A stretch of 36,645 bases of DNA from Gammaproteobacteria bacterium (GCA_021324335.1 JAJPJH010000103.1:1-36645); one strand, 5' to 3'; positions 1 through 9,047 are shown, counted from the first letter of the stretch. Notes: generated by a model not told the origin, from the sequence alone. Translations and numbers: made by a program.

Positions 1-885
1 AAAGCAGGTATTGCCTATCGTGTAGCGAGTGGCTTCAATGCGCCGCCCGTGGCCGATTATGTGGTGGCGGTGATTGCTGCTTTGCAACGTCGAGGACTAT
101 TAGCGCCTCCCCGGGTTAAAAAAGCAGCCGTGATTGGGGTAGGAGAAGTAGGTCGGCGAGTAGTAGAGCGATTAAAACTATTAAATTTTGATGTCCTATT
201 GTGTGATCCTATTCGTGCGGAAAGAGAGCGTGATTTTATTTCTACTCCTCTTGAAAATTTAACTGATTTAGATTTGATTACTTTACATGTCCCCCTGCAG
301 CGTGACGGAGATTATCCCACTTATCACTTTATTGATAAGCATTTTTTGCAGCGGCAAAAATTAGGTTGCGTATTGATTAATACCAGCCGCGGTGCTGTCA
401 TTGATTCAAAGGCTTTATTACAATACGGTACTCATTTACATTGGTGTTTGGATGTATGGGAAGAGGAACCTCATATTGATAAAACGCTATTGGAACAAGC
501 TTTCTTAGCCACTCCACATATCGCCGGTTATTCTGTCCAAAGCAAAATGCGGGGGACGGATAGGATTTATCGGATGATGTGCGAGAAACATATTATTTCA
601 CCCACGTCCTCACCTACGCTTGCTATACCGCATCAAACACTGAACTTTGCGGGCCATCAACATCATTGGCAAGATATTGTGTTAGGAATTTTTAATCCGA
701 TTGTGATGACCGCGATGATGCAAGCGACAATTTTGCCGGCGGATGAAGTGGGTAGGTTGTTTGATGAGATGCGAAATCAGTTTACTTATCGGCATGAATT
801 TGAATTTACGAAAGTAGTGGGGGTGGGGTGGTTGGAAGAGGATAAAGTGATATTGAAGAAATTGGGGATTGATATTGCAATATAA
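1..885 (+). CDS. pdxB: 4-phosphoerythronate dehydrogenase, 3' part (5' end outside window)
   Basis: Oxidises 4-phospho-D-erythronate with NAD in the cytoplasm, the second step of the DXP-independent pyridoxal 5'-phosphate pathway. The frame is open from base 1, so the gene begins upstream; the ATG at 49 is internal. Visible are SGFNAPPVADY (the GCNA..V.EYV motif of PdxB), the Rossmann motif GVGEVGRRV followed by LLCDPIRAER, INTSRGAVID (catalytic Arg region), LDVWEEEP, and TPHIAGYSVQSKMRGT with the catalytic His. The last 100 or so residues fit the PdxB C-terminal dimerisation domain, which distinguishes it from other D-2-hydroxyacid dehydrogenases. The stop lies 21 bases before the first Rho-like gene on the same strand. 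Assignment is secure; only the N-terminal part is missing. Confidence 0.93.
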   Translation, partial: KAGIAYRVASGFNAPPVADYVVAVIAALQRRGLLAPPRVKKAAVIGVGEVGRRVVERLKLLNFDVLLCDPIRAERERDFISTPLENLTDLDLITLHVPLQRDGDYPTYHFIDKHFLQRQKLGCVLINTSRGAVIDSKALLQYGTHLHWCLDVWEEEPHIDKTLLEQAFLATPHIAGYSVQSKMRGTDRIYRMMCEKHIISPTSSPTLAIPHQTLNFAGHQHHWQDIVLGIFNPIVMTAMMQATILPADEVGRLFDEMRNQFTYRHEFEFTKVVGVGWLEEDKVILKKLGIDIAI

Positions 886-906
886 AAAAACTAAGGGATA
901 GACGAT

Positions 907-1863
907 ATGCTAAGAAATGAAGCGAGCGATGGAAAATCAACTGATATTAATTTACTGGTGGTAGGTGATTATCTGGATCATGCAAAAACCCATTTGTTAT
1001 ATCATTTGATTGGAAAAGATTTCTCAGCAGATTTACCGGTAATATTTGAAGACTATACGATGAAAGTCAAACTAAATGAGCGAGAATATGATCTTCATCT
1101 CCGTGATACAACCGGTAGCGAAAAGTTTCCACATGTGCGTTCCGTTTTTTATAAAAAAATAAATATGATCGTCTTAACTTATTCAATCTATAACCGTGAA
1201 TCATTTGACAATATTGCTAACAGATGGCAGGAGGAAGCTTTTTATTTCTGCCCATTTGCTTCTTACATTTTAATAGCACTTGGGGAGGCTTCATCTAAAA
1301 AGCCTGCGGTTGTTACCTCAGAGGAAGGAAGGCAGCTAGCAAATAAAACGCAATCTATATTTGTAGAAAGTGATATGAAAACTTCTTCTGTTGCTATAAA
1401 AGTAGCAATGGAAAAAGCTTTAAGAATTAGATCATTAATGGAAGATAAACAAAGCATATTAAATTTATTATCTGCTATAAATTTAGAAACAAAAAATAGT
1501 TATGAGAAGGATACAGGAAAGATCGCCCATCTTTTATTTTCCACCATTGATGAAAATCAAGATAATAGACTTCCTTTTCTTCAGCTAGCTTTAGCAGCTT
1601 TAACATTAAAAAATAATTTCAAGTGGAAGAATAAATCTTTGTGGTCTAGTCTTTTTGGCGGGGATAATAAAGATGAAGTAAATTTGCCTGCGTCGTTAGA
1701 GGAATTATTAAGTGTTCTTAAGAATAAGATTAATGATCATATTGATCCGGCAGTCGTGCAGATTTTTACTGAATCCTTATCAGAAAAAGGAAAAAAGGAT
1801 TTTAATGAGCTGCTGTACCTGTCGCCAACTAGCGTTGAACAAACGCCTAGCTTTGCGAAATAA
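907..1863 (+). CDS. Rho/Rac-like GTPase-domain protein, degenerate (copy 1)
   Basis: Residues 14-175 look like a eukaryotic Rho-family small GTPase: LLVVGD (beta-1/P-loop start), FSADLPVIFEDY (switch I; Rho has FPxxYVPTVFDNY), RDTTGSEKF (switch II, DxxG at 67-70), YSIYNRESFDNI..RW and FCPFASYILIAL. The nucleotide site is damaged. The P-loop is GDYLDHAKT (20-28), one residue longer than GxxxxGK[ST] and with Ala for the last Gly. The position equivalent to Ras Gln61 is Ser71, and the TKxD guanine motif is absent (ALGE). This suggests a pseudo-GTPase or a mimic. Residues 180-318 form a helical domain shared with the next gene. AAGGG at 893-897 supports the ATG at 907. Legionella-group bacteria are known to carry many Rab/Ras-like effectors; secretion is inferred, not seen. 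Confidence 0.7.
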   Translation: MLRNEASDGKSTDINLLVVGDYLDHAKTHLLYHLIGKDFSADLPVIFEDYTMKVKLNEREYDLHLRDTTGSEKFPHVRSVFYKKINMIVLTYSIYNRESFDNIANRWQEEAFYFCPFASYILIALGEASSKKPAVVTSEEGRQLANKTQSIFVESDMKTSSVAIKVAMEKALRIRSLMEDKQSILNLLSAINLETKNSYEKDTGKIAHLLFSTIDENQDNRLPFLQLALAALTLKNNFKWKNKSLWSSLFGGDNKDEVNLPASLEELLSVLKNKINDHIDPAVVQIFTESLSEKGKKDFNELLYLSPTSVEQTPSFAK

Positions 1864-1904
1864 ATACCTCTTTACAACTCCCTCTATAATTGCTATCACT
1901 GATA

Positions 1905-1934
1905 AATGAAGCATTTTTAATTTAATGCTTCATT
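1905..1934. terminator. 11-bp perfect inverted repeat between the two Rho-like genes
   Basis: AATGAAGCATT (1905-1915) and AATGCTTCATT (1924-1934) pair perfectly around an 8-base AT loop. The stem is AT-rich and no clean T tract follows on the + strand, so it may be a weak terminator, a processing site or a regulatory dyad ahead of the second gene. Confidence 0.45.
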
Positions 1935-1974
1935 AAAGATTTCTTAAAATAAAATTAACAATGAGGAGTTTTTT

Positions 1975-3144
1975 ATGTTGAGAAATGAAAATAATAATAA
2001 TGAAGAATCAGCAAGTATTAAATTAATTGTAGTAGGCGATCCTCTTAATAACGCAAAGAAAAGGTTAGTAGAAAAATTTACCGGTAAAACTTTTCCGTCA
2101 GATTATTTGCCAACCTCATTCGATGATTATGATGTTGCCATAAACCTAGGTGGAAAAAATTATAATTTGATTTTTCGGGATACCACTGGTAATGAAGATT
2201 ATGAGAGATTACGTGCTCTATCTTATATCAATAGGGATATTGTATTGTTAATTTACTCAATCCATAATCGCGAATCTTTTGAACAGATTCCTGCTAAATG
2301 GTATCCTGAGGCTTCTCATTATTGTCCCTCAGCTTCTCTCATCTTAGTGGCTCTCGATACACAAGAGCCTGCAACAAAAATGGATGTTACTTCTATAGAA
2401 GGAGAAAAATTAGCGGAAGAAATAAGGGCTACCTTCGTATCCTGTTCCATAGCAGAGCCGTATGCAGATTTAAAAAAAGCGCTAGCTAAATCAGTAAGAA
2501 GTGAAAATTCGTTAGAAATTAGTGCGCCAGTAATTTCTTATGTAGCGCCTGATAAGTCTTCTAAACCCCATCTTGCTGATTCGGTTGAAGATACTTTTGT
2601 AGGGAATAAAGATAAAATTTTCCAGTTGTTATTGAAGTTAGATAAAGAAACAAAAAATAAATATAGCGACGATATAAAAAGGATAAGAGATGGCTTATTG
2701 CCGCAAATCAAGGATGAAAATGAAGAGAGTAAAGCTGGTTTTCTTTACGTTGCTTTAGCTGTTCTTGCTATTAAAGATAAAATTATTAAGAAGAAATCCT
2801 CTTCGTGGTTTTCTTTTATGAATACGGAAGTGAAATTACCGCAATCTTTCCACGAATTATTATCTTTGCTTAAAAAAGTTATCCACAAGTATATTGCTTC
2901 CACAAGAAATGAAATGTTAATGAATTTTATTAAGTCCTTATCAACGCCAGAAAAGAAAAGCTTTAATGAGTTTTGGGGATATGGATTTGCTCGTAAAGAC
3001 GTGATTCAAGAGCCTCGTCTTATCGAGCATAGAGATAATAGTAGATTACTAGGCACATTAAAAGGAATGTTTTGCCAGGTTACTACTGATTCGAATAGTA
3101 CGGAGTTAATGATGAGTGAACGAAGAAATAGTTTAGGGAAATAA
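1975..3144 (+). CDS. Rho/Rac-like GTPase-domain protein, degenerate (copy 2)
   Basis: Paralogue of the preceding gene, starting with the same MLRNE and following it by 111 bases. It is the more Rho-like copy: FPSDYLPTSFDDY (switch I with Thr), RDTTGNEDYERLRALSY (switch II), SFEQIPAKWYPEASHYCP and LILVALD align almost residue for residue with Rac/Cdc42. The P-loop is GDPLNNAKKR (21-30): one residue too long, Gly changed to Ala, and Lys29 where Ser/Thr should hold Mg. Asn73 replaces Gln61. The TKxD position reads ALDT; FVSCSI (154-159) matches the G5 motif. After a linker (about 180-205), residues 207-335 match the helical C-terminal domain of copy 1, followed by an extra tail of about 50 residues. 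AGGAG at 1964-1968 sets the start. There is no CAAX box, so membrane attachment by prenylation is not expected. Confidence 0.72.
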   Translation: MLRNENNNNEESASIKLIVVGDPLNNAKKRLVEKFTGKTFPSDYLPTSFDDYDVAINLGGKNYNLIFRDTTGNEDYERLRALSYINRDIVLLIYSIHNRESFEQIPAKWYPEASHYCPSASLILVALDTQEPATKMDVTSIEGEKLAEEIRATFVSCSIAEPYADLKKALAKSVRSENSLEISAPVISYVAPDKSSKPHLADSVEDTFVGNKDKIFQLLLKLDKETKNKYSDDIKRIRDGLLPQIKDENEESKAGFLYVALAVLAIKDKIIKKKSSSWFSFMNTEVKLPQSFHELLSLLKKVIHKYIASTRNEMLMNFIKSLSTPEKKSFNEFWGYGFARKDVIQEPRLIEHRDNSRLLGTLKGMFCQVTTDSNSTELMMSERRNSLGK

Positions 3145-3153
3145 TAATAATTT

Positions 3154-3190
3154 ATTCGTGCGCCAGCCTAGCTCAAGCTGTCGCACGAAT
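3154..3190. terminator. Bidirectional hairpin between converging genes
   Basis: ATTCGTGCG (3154-3162) pairs with CGCACGAAT (3182-3190); after one C/T mismatch, CAGC (3164-3167) pairs with GCTG (3177-3180). It sits exactly between the converging second Rho-like gene and mrcA, whose stop codon begins at its right edge. There is no long T tract on either side, but on the - strand the 3' flank is AT-rich. Confidence 0.6.
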
Positions 3191-5573
3191 TAATACAACG
3201 ACTCTTCTTTCTGTCCACTGTCATCATTCGAATCTGATGACGATGAAGAAGAGGCTGCTGTTGTATCTGTATTCACTGGATCTGAATCCACACTATGGTC
3301 GGGTGTATAAGGCAACATAAAGTATTCAAACATTGCCATTGGATCATTCGCAGATGTCCGTTTACCCGTAACAGGATCAATCCGAACACTGACAATACCG
3401 GATGGTTGCACAGGCGTATGATCCGGTTTGCCTTTCAAGGCAGCTTGCATAAACTGCATCCACATTGGCAGCGCAGCTTGAGCGCCATATTCATGCAATG
3501 ATTGATTATAATCAAAGCCCATCCAGCTGATGGTGACGATATCGGGGTTATAACCGGCAAACCAAGCATCGACTTGGTTCTGGGTGGTACCCGTTTTACC
3601 CGCTAAATCTTTGCGACCTAAACTCTTAGCTTCTTTAGCTGTTCCGTTTTCTACCACGTCATGCAAAGCAGAATTAATTAAGAAGGCATTCTGTTCAGAG
3701 ATAGTACGCGGTGCGACAGCCACTTCTTTCCCGCAATTGCTAGCACAGGCGACTAAGGGCCTTGCTTGATAGATTAACTGATCTTGTGAGCTGCGAATGG
3801 AACTGATGATATAAGGCACGACTTTAAAGCCATTATTTGCAAATACGGCATAAGCTTGTGCCATCTGCAGGGGGGTGACTAAGGCTGTACCCAAGACTAG
3901 TGATAAGCCAGGCGGTAGTTGGGAAGGAGTAAAGCCAAAGCGTTTGAGATACTCCACCGTGTAAGGCAGCCCCATGAGCGCCAGTAGACGGATGGAAACG
4001 AGGTTGCGCGATTGCATAATCGCGGTCCGTAAACGGGTGGGACCATAGAACTTTTTGGTGTCATTTTGGGGTCGCCATAAGGTGTTATCCATTTGCTCCA
4101 CTACAATTGGGGCATCATTGATAACAGTCGCTAAGGTAAAGCCTTTATCGAGGGCAGCGGAATAAACAAAAGGCTTAAAGCTTGAGCCCGGCTGACGTTG
4201 GGCATGAGTAATACGATTAAATTTACTATTTTGATAATCAAAACCGCCGACCATCGATAAAATAGCTCCGCTTTTAGGATCAAGCGCAACTAACCCTCCT
4301 TCTGCTTTTGGCTGTTGAGCTAACCGATATCCCTGCGAAGTGGATTGGATGCGAACAATGTCCCCCAGTTTTACGATTTGACTAGCCCGCACTGGCCGTG
4401 CACCCAGATAATCTGCATTCACTTGCTTACGGGCCCACGCTAAGCCCGGCCAGGTAATAATCTTCAGATCACCATTAGCACGGAGAACGGTGATAGTTTT
4501 TTCTGTCATTTCTACTACCGCGGCAGGCTCAAGGCCATTCACGACTCGGATTTTCTTTAATGCTGTTTCCCACTCTTCCATATTATCCAGCGAAGGAATA
4601 CCTAAAGTACCATTCGGACCCCGATAGCCGTGACGTTGATCATAAGCGAGTAAGTTGTCTCGTACGGCTTTATTCGCTTCTTCTTGAAGGCGGCTATCAA
4701 TCGTTGTGTAAACTTTGAAGCCGTCGGTATAAATGCTGTCACCATACATTTGTTCCAACTGTTCCCGCACTAATTCCGCGGCATAGGGCGCAGTTACCTC
4801 TGTTTGCAGATTATGGTAACTGGCATTCAGCGGTGCATTGATGGCTTTGTTATATGTCGCTTGATCAATATAGCCGAGATCATGCATGCGGCCTAACACA
4901 TGATCGCGGCGTTTCTTAGCAGCAACGGGATTAGCCAGCGGATTCAAGGTCGAAGGAGCCTGGGGTAAGCCTGCCAGCATGGCGTATTGGTCAATCGTCA
5001 ATTCATTTAAATGCTTACCATAATAAATTTCTGCAGCAGCTTCTACGCCATAGGCACGATTGCCAAAAAATACTTTATTCAAATAAAGCTCGAGGATTTT
5101 CTCTTTCTTTAGGTGATGTTCAATCTTGATGGCTAATAAAATTTCCCGCAATTTGCGACCAAAGGTTTTATTCCGGGTGAGGTAAAACTACGAGCAACCT
5201 GCATGGTAATCGTGCTACCACCTTGCAGTTTTTTCCCGGTTACCACGAGCAATACCGCAGCTCGCCCAAGGCCTGCAATATCTACCCCTTTATGTTGAAA
5301 ATACCGTTGGTCTTCGGTCGCTAATACTGCTTGGATCAAGGGTTTAGGAATTTGATCATAAGGAACGGGGATACGCCGTTTTTCGCCGAAAGTGGCCATC
5401 AGTTTGCCATCATTCGTATAAACTTGTAAGGGTACTTGCAGTTGGACCGTATTTAAAGCGTCGATATCCGGTAATTCATATTCCATGTAATAAAGGACGG
5501 CAATGACGAGGACCGTGCAGAGAAGGAGGGTAAAGATAATCAGTTTTCGAGCCACACTGAAAAAATAATTCAT
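3190..5573 (-). pseudogene. mrcA: Penicillin-binding protein 1A, split by a one-base frameshift
   Basis: Bifunctional class A PBP that polymerises and crosslinks peptidoglycan at the inner membrane. The first frame (5573-5133) gives a short cytoplasmic tail, a membrane anchor near residues 10-30, the glycosyltransferase motif EDQRYFQHKG and GGSTITMQVARSF, then runs into nonsense. The second frame (ending at 3190) resumes at RKLREILLAIKIE, continues with KILELYLNKVFFG, and carries the transpeptidase motifs SSFK (SxxK), SRN (SxN) and KTGTT, ending in a Ser/Asp-rich tail. Restoring one base in the A4 run at 5184-5187 gives SFYLTRNKTFGRKL in one frame and about 790 residues, a normal length (E. 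coli 850). All catalytic motifs are intact. The gene is divergent from pilM, as in E. coli mrcA-hof. Either a recent null mutation or an assembly error. Confidence 0.85.
5184..5187 (-). other. Frameshift site in mrcA (A4/T4 run, one base short)
   Basis: On the coding strand the sequence reads AGTTTTACCTC; AGTTTTTACCTC would keep the PBP1A frame through the glycosyltransferase domain. The run is too short for efficient programmed slippage, so a true deletion or a base-calling error is more likely. Confidence 0.8.
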
Positions 5574-5698
5574 ATCGTATAAAAATCTTGCATTTCGTGG
5601 GGCGTCAAGTATATTAACAACTTCTTCATTGGCGCAACCTTTATCTTGCCGTCAAACCCCCCATTTTATCAGATTTTATCCCTGAAAGGAGTCATTCC

Positions 5699-6583
5699 GT
5701 GAAATTTTCTTTATTTTCCAAACCCTCACTCATTGGGTTGGATGTGCAGCCCGATGCAATACGATTAATACAACTTAAAAAAAATAAAGAGGCTTATGAA
5801 ATAGAGCAGCGTCTCAGCCAGCCATTGGCGGACGAAATATTTGCAGAAGATAAGATTAAGCATTTTGATAGACTGCGTTTGGTCTTATCCGATCTGGTGA
5901 TCGAGCACCGGCTGATGGGGCAAGCGGTTGCCGTGAGTTTACCGGCGAATTTGGTCAGAATGCAGCGCATTCAAGTACCCACCGGATTAACAGAAAGTGA
6001 AGTGGAAGCTGAAATCCACGCGCATTTGCAAAATGATTTACCTGGCTTAAACGATGCGCTTTGCATGGATTTCACCCGGCTTCCTTCTGTCACAAAGGAC
6101 TATACGGAGGTCTTTTTTGCTGCTGCACGTAAAGAGTACTTATTGCAATATGTAGAATGCGTGCAAGCTGCTGGGTTGCAGGTGAAAGGGGTGGACGTAG
6201 AGAGTTATGCCTTAAAACGGGCGGTTTGCTTCCTCGCGCAATGGCCTGACATCACTCAGGAAGCGAACAGCATCCTTTACCTCACGCCTCAGACTGCCAC
6301 ATTAATCATATTTCATTCCCAAGAAATTGGTTTCTATCAACATTGGGACCTGATGGAACCAGTCGATTTTTTATCTCAGCTCAAACACTATCTTCAACTT
6401 TTCTTAACCACGTTTCGTCATTTCACGTTACAGAAATTGCTGGTATGTGGTTGTGATCGTTATTTTGATCTCATTTTTAATGCCCAGGCTGATTTGAAAA
6501 TTCATGTTATGTCTTTGGACATGACCTGTCCTCATGATTTTTTAATAGCTTATGGACTAGCCATGCGGGTGACGTCGCTATGA
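5699..6583 (+). CDS. pilM: Type IV pilus / competence assembly protein PilM (HofM-like)
   Basis: Actin-like cytoplasmic ATPase-fold protein that binds the N-terminal tail of PilN and links the pilus motor to the inner-membrane PilNO ring. The N-terminus SLIGLDVQPDAIRLIQLKK is the first phosphate-binding strand-turn typical of PilM; VAVSLPANLVRMQRI and the later VESYALKRAV region also fit. At 294 residues it is shorter than most PilM (about 350) and closer to enterobacterial HofM. The start is GTG at 5699, set by AAGGAG at 5686-5691; no in-frame ATG lies close by. It overlaps pilN by 4 bases (ATGA), indicating translational coupling. First gene of the pilM-pilN-pilOP-pilQ operon, divergent from mrcA across a 125-base gap that should hold both promoters. 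Confidence 0.87.
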   Translation: MKFSLFSKPSLIGLDVQPDAIRLIQLKKNKEAYEIEQRLSQPLADEIFAEDKIKHFDRLRLVLSDLVIEHRLMGQAVAVSLPANLVRMQRIQVPTGLTESEVEAEIHAHLQNDLPGLNDALCMDFTRLPSVTKDYTEVFFAAARKEYLLQYVECVQAAGLQVKGVDVESYALKRAVCFLAQWPDITQEANSILYLTPQTATLIIFHSQEIGFYQHWDLMEPVDFLSQLKHYLQLFLTTFRHFTLQKLLVCGCDRYFDLIFNAQADLKIHVMSLDMTCPHDFLIAYGLAMRVTSL

Positions 6584-7053
6584 TGATTAACTTATTACCC
6601 TGGCGACAGCATCTGCGCCTTCAGCAAGAGAAAATAACAAAACAAATTATCTTCATTGCTATCGGAATGACTCTCGCAATGGTGATCGCAGCACATTATA
6701 CAATGAGTGAAATGATTGATCGTGTGCAAACACAAGTCTTCGAACTGAAAAAACTTCAGCCAGTAGTGCAAAACGATCATGCCACACCTCAAGTTGAACG
6801 CGGTCAACAGAGAACCAAAAATTTATTCATTGAAGTAATGAAAAGACATCATTACGAGGTGTGTTTTACAGAAATCGCACGCGAAAGAAACATTGTCGAT
6901 TTTTCAGGAAGTGCGAAAACAGCCGCCGAATTGACAGAATTTCTCATTCATTGGCAAGCAGCTTATCTATTTTCGGAAATTAAAATCGATAAGCTACAAA
7001 ACCAAAGGGAAAGCGACGGGATTGAATTTCATTTTCATGCAGTAGAAAGATGA
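6580..7053 (+). CDS. pilN: Type IV pilus inner-membrane protein PilN
   Basis: Bitopic inner-membrane protein of the pilus alignment complex. The short cytoplasmic tail carries INLLPWR (residues 3-9), the signature that docks into PilM. A membrane segment follows at about 24-42 (IIFIAIGMTLAMVIAAHYT), then a periplasmic coiled coil (about 43-65) and a small ferredoxin-like domain. Two start codons are possible, 6580 and 6583; both leave INLLPWR intact, and the first gives the usual ATGA overlap with pilM. It overlaps the next gene by 4 bases. Length 157 is normal for the family. Confidence 0.85.
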   Translation: MMINLLPWRQHLRLQQEKITKQIIFIAIGMTLAMVIAAHYTMSEMIDRVQTQVFELKKLQPVVQNDHATPQVERGQQRTKNLFIEVMKRHHYEVCFTEIARERNIVDFSGSAKTAAELTEFLIHWQAAYLFSEIKIDKLQNQRESDGIEFHFHAVER

Positions 7054-7811
7054 GAAATATGATGTTGCAGCATCGCTATCGATGGGTTTATGCCTTCGCA
7101 TTCAGTGGGGTGATTTTTTTATTGAGTTTTTTCTATGATGTTCAACCGAGCTGGAGCAAGCTGAAGCATTTAAATAACGCTAAGAAATCTCTCCAAAGAA
7201 AATTAGCCGGACATCCATTCGTTCATCCTGTTGTGATGAGTAAACCTCCGAGTTCGACAGAGGTATTATCTGATTTATTTCGTTTGGCGAATGAGAAGGG
7301 TATTCAACTTCAATCTGTAAAAGTAACCTCGCCAACAGCTACCTTTATGCTGCAAGGTGATTTTCAGCAATTGACTTCATTTATAGGACAATTGACGCAG
7401 AGCATGGGGCACTTATTGCTCTTAGATTTTTCTTATAAATCGATAGATGCTAATCACTTCGCTTTGATGATGACCGTGTTAATGACTAAAAACAACCTCT
7501 CAAATTCCCCGCCCGTCCCATTCTCCCTACTCTCATATAATCCTTTTTGTTTGGCAGGAAATGTAGAAAACTTAAACGCGCAAAATGCTTTAATACGAGC
7601 ACACATGATACCCATTGAACAAATCAAAATGGTGGGTTATTTGCAGCAAGGAGAGCGACATCAAGCGTTATTACTGTTACCGGAAGGGCTGGTGGTTGCC
7701 GTAGAGCAGGGAATGGAAGTGGGAAAAGAAAAAGGAGTGGTGATGACAGTACAAGCGGAGAACGTAGTGGTTAGATTGCCAGATAAAAGGCAACTGATAA
7801 TTACACTATAG
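7050..7811 (+). CDS. PilO-PilP fusion protein
   Basis: One 253-residue frame joins two proteins that are normally separate. Residues 1-146 are PilO-like: a membrane segment at about 12-30, then a periplasmic coiled-coil/ferredoxin-like part (LSDLFRLANEKGIQLQ, MLQGDFQQLTSFIGQL). Residues 162-253 are PilP-like: YNPFCLAGN, then PIEQIKMVGYLQ, ALLLLPEGLVVAVEQGMEVG and a final VVVRL strand, matching the beta-sandwich that contacts the N domains of the secretin. PilP is usually an independent lipoprotein; here there is no lipobox and the domain is tethered to the membrane by the PilO helix. It overlaps pilN by 4 bases and lies 15 bases before pilQ. No internal start with a good ribosome site is evident at the junction, so the fusion appears real. 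Confidence 0.75.
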   Translation: MRNMMLQHRYRWVYAFAFSGVIFLLSFFYDVQPSWSKLKHLNNAKKSLQRKLAGHPFVHPVVMSKPPSSTEVLSDLFRLANEKGIQLQSVKVTSPTATFMLQGDFQQLTSFIGQLTQSMGHLLLLDFSYKSIDANHFALMMTVLMTKNNLSNSPPVPFSLLSYNPFCLAGNVENLNAQNALIRAHMIPIEQIKMVGYLQQGERHQALLLLPEGLVVAVEQGMEVGKEKGVVMTVQAENVVVRLPDKRQLIITL

Positions 7812-7826
7812 CCAAAGGAAATAATC

Positions 7827-9047
7827 ATGCGATCTCAATTTTTTCTCTTCATGCTCACGTGTTATTTTTGCTTTTTTAATGTTGCTTATGGGGGATTTTA
7901 TGAAACGCCTGCCGCTACTCAACCTATTTCCATCGATCTTCAAAATACCAATCTTACCGATGCCGTTCGCCTCATTGCAAAATTTCTCGATATCAACATT
8001 ATCTTAAGTCCTGCTATCACTGGCACAGTGACATTACATTTGCATAATGCGACGCCTGCCCAAGCGTTTGATTTGCTACTTACGTCCCATAATCTTGCTA
8101 AATGGCCGATGGGAAATGTTTTATTTATTGCGCCACGGGAAGAATTAATCAAACGCAAGATGGAAGAAATGAAATGGCAAGAAGTATGGAACGATGCCTC
8201 GCCCTTAACCATCCAAACCTGGCAAATTAAATATGCGAAAGCCGCTGACATTGGCCATTTAATCCAAGACGATCATGCTTCATTTCTGTCTAAACGAGGT
8301 CATGTTCGTGTGGATGAACGTACGAATACGCTTTGCGTACAAGATAGCGCTGAGCGTATTGAAGCCATCCAGCAATTGATTAAGTTATTGGATGTACCGA
8401 TTCAACAAATTGCTATCGAAGCCCGCCTTGCCAGTGTGGATAATGATAAAGAGCAAGATTTAGGTATACAATTTGCGCTTCAATCTCCTTCACAAGAAAG
8501 CTTCACGCCAGGTCATTATAGTTTAGCGGTGGCGAGACTAGCAGACGGCTCACTGTTGGATGTAAAATTGGCTGCTTTGGAAAAAGCAGGGCATGCAGAG
8601 TTAATTTCCAGCCCCAGTCTTTTTACGGCCAACCAGCAGCCTGCCTCGATAGAAGCAGGAGAAGAAGTGCCGTATCAGGAAGTTAGTGAAAGCGGGGGAA
8701 CAGCGGTTACATTTAAAAAAGCGGTGTTGAGTTTAACTGTGACACCGCAAGTACTGCCTAAGCATCAAGTATTGCTACAGTTGCAGATTCATCAAGATCA
8801 ACCGAGCGACAGGATAGTACAAGGTGTACCGGCAATTAGTACGCGTCAGATTACCACCAATGTGTTAGTGAAAAGTGGTGAGACAGTGGTGTTAGGTGGG
8901 ATTTATGAAACCAGTCAAAGTAATAGTGAAAACCACCTGCCTTTTGTGCACCGGCTACCATTGGTAGGCTGGTTATTTAAGCAGCAGACGGAGGAAGAGA
9001 GTAAAAGGGAGTTGCTGATTTTTGTGACACCGACAATTCATTCTTAG
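7827..9047 (+). CDS. pilQ: Short secretin PilQ (HofQ/ComE-like)
   Basis: Outer-membrane secretin through which pilus fibres or incoming DNA pass. A signal peptide covers residues 1-22 (cut near AYG/GFYE). ISIDLQNTNLTDAVRLIAKF begins the STN domain, an N1-type domain with VDERTNTLCVQDSAERIEAI follows, and the secretin core runs from about 190 with VPYQEVSESGGTAVTFKKA, GVPAISTRQITTNVLVKSGE, VVLGGIY and LPFVHRLPLVGWLF. At 406 residues it lacks the AMIN peptidoglycan-binding repeats of long PilQ and matches E. coli HofQ and Haemophilus ComE, which act in DNA uptake. AAAGGA precedes the ATG. The stop overlaps the mazF-like gene, on the opposite strand, by 4 bases. Confidence 0.9.
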   Translation: MRSQFFLFMLTCYFCFFNVAYGGFYETPAATQPISIDLQNTNLTDAVRLIAKFLDINIILSPAITGTVTLHLHNATPAQAFDLLLTSHNLAKWPMGNVLFIAPREELIKRKMEEMKWQEVWNDASPLTIQTWQIKYAKAADIGHLIQDDHASFLSKRGHVRVDERTNTLCVQDSAERIEAIQQLIKLLDVPIQQIAIEARLASVDNDKEQDLGIQFALQSPSQESFTPGHYSLAVARLADGSLLDVKLAALEKAGHAELISSPSLFTANQQPASIEAGEEVPYQEVSESGGTAVTFKKAVLSLTVTPQVLPKHQVLLQLQIHQDQPSDRIVQGVPAISTRQITTNVLVKSGETVVLGGIYETSQSNSENHLPFVHRLPLVGWLFKQQTEEESKRELLIFVTPTIHS

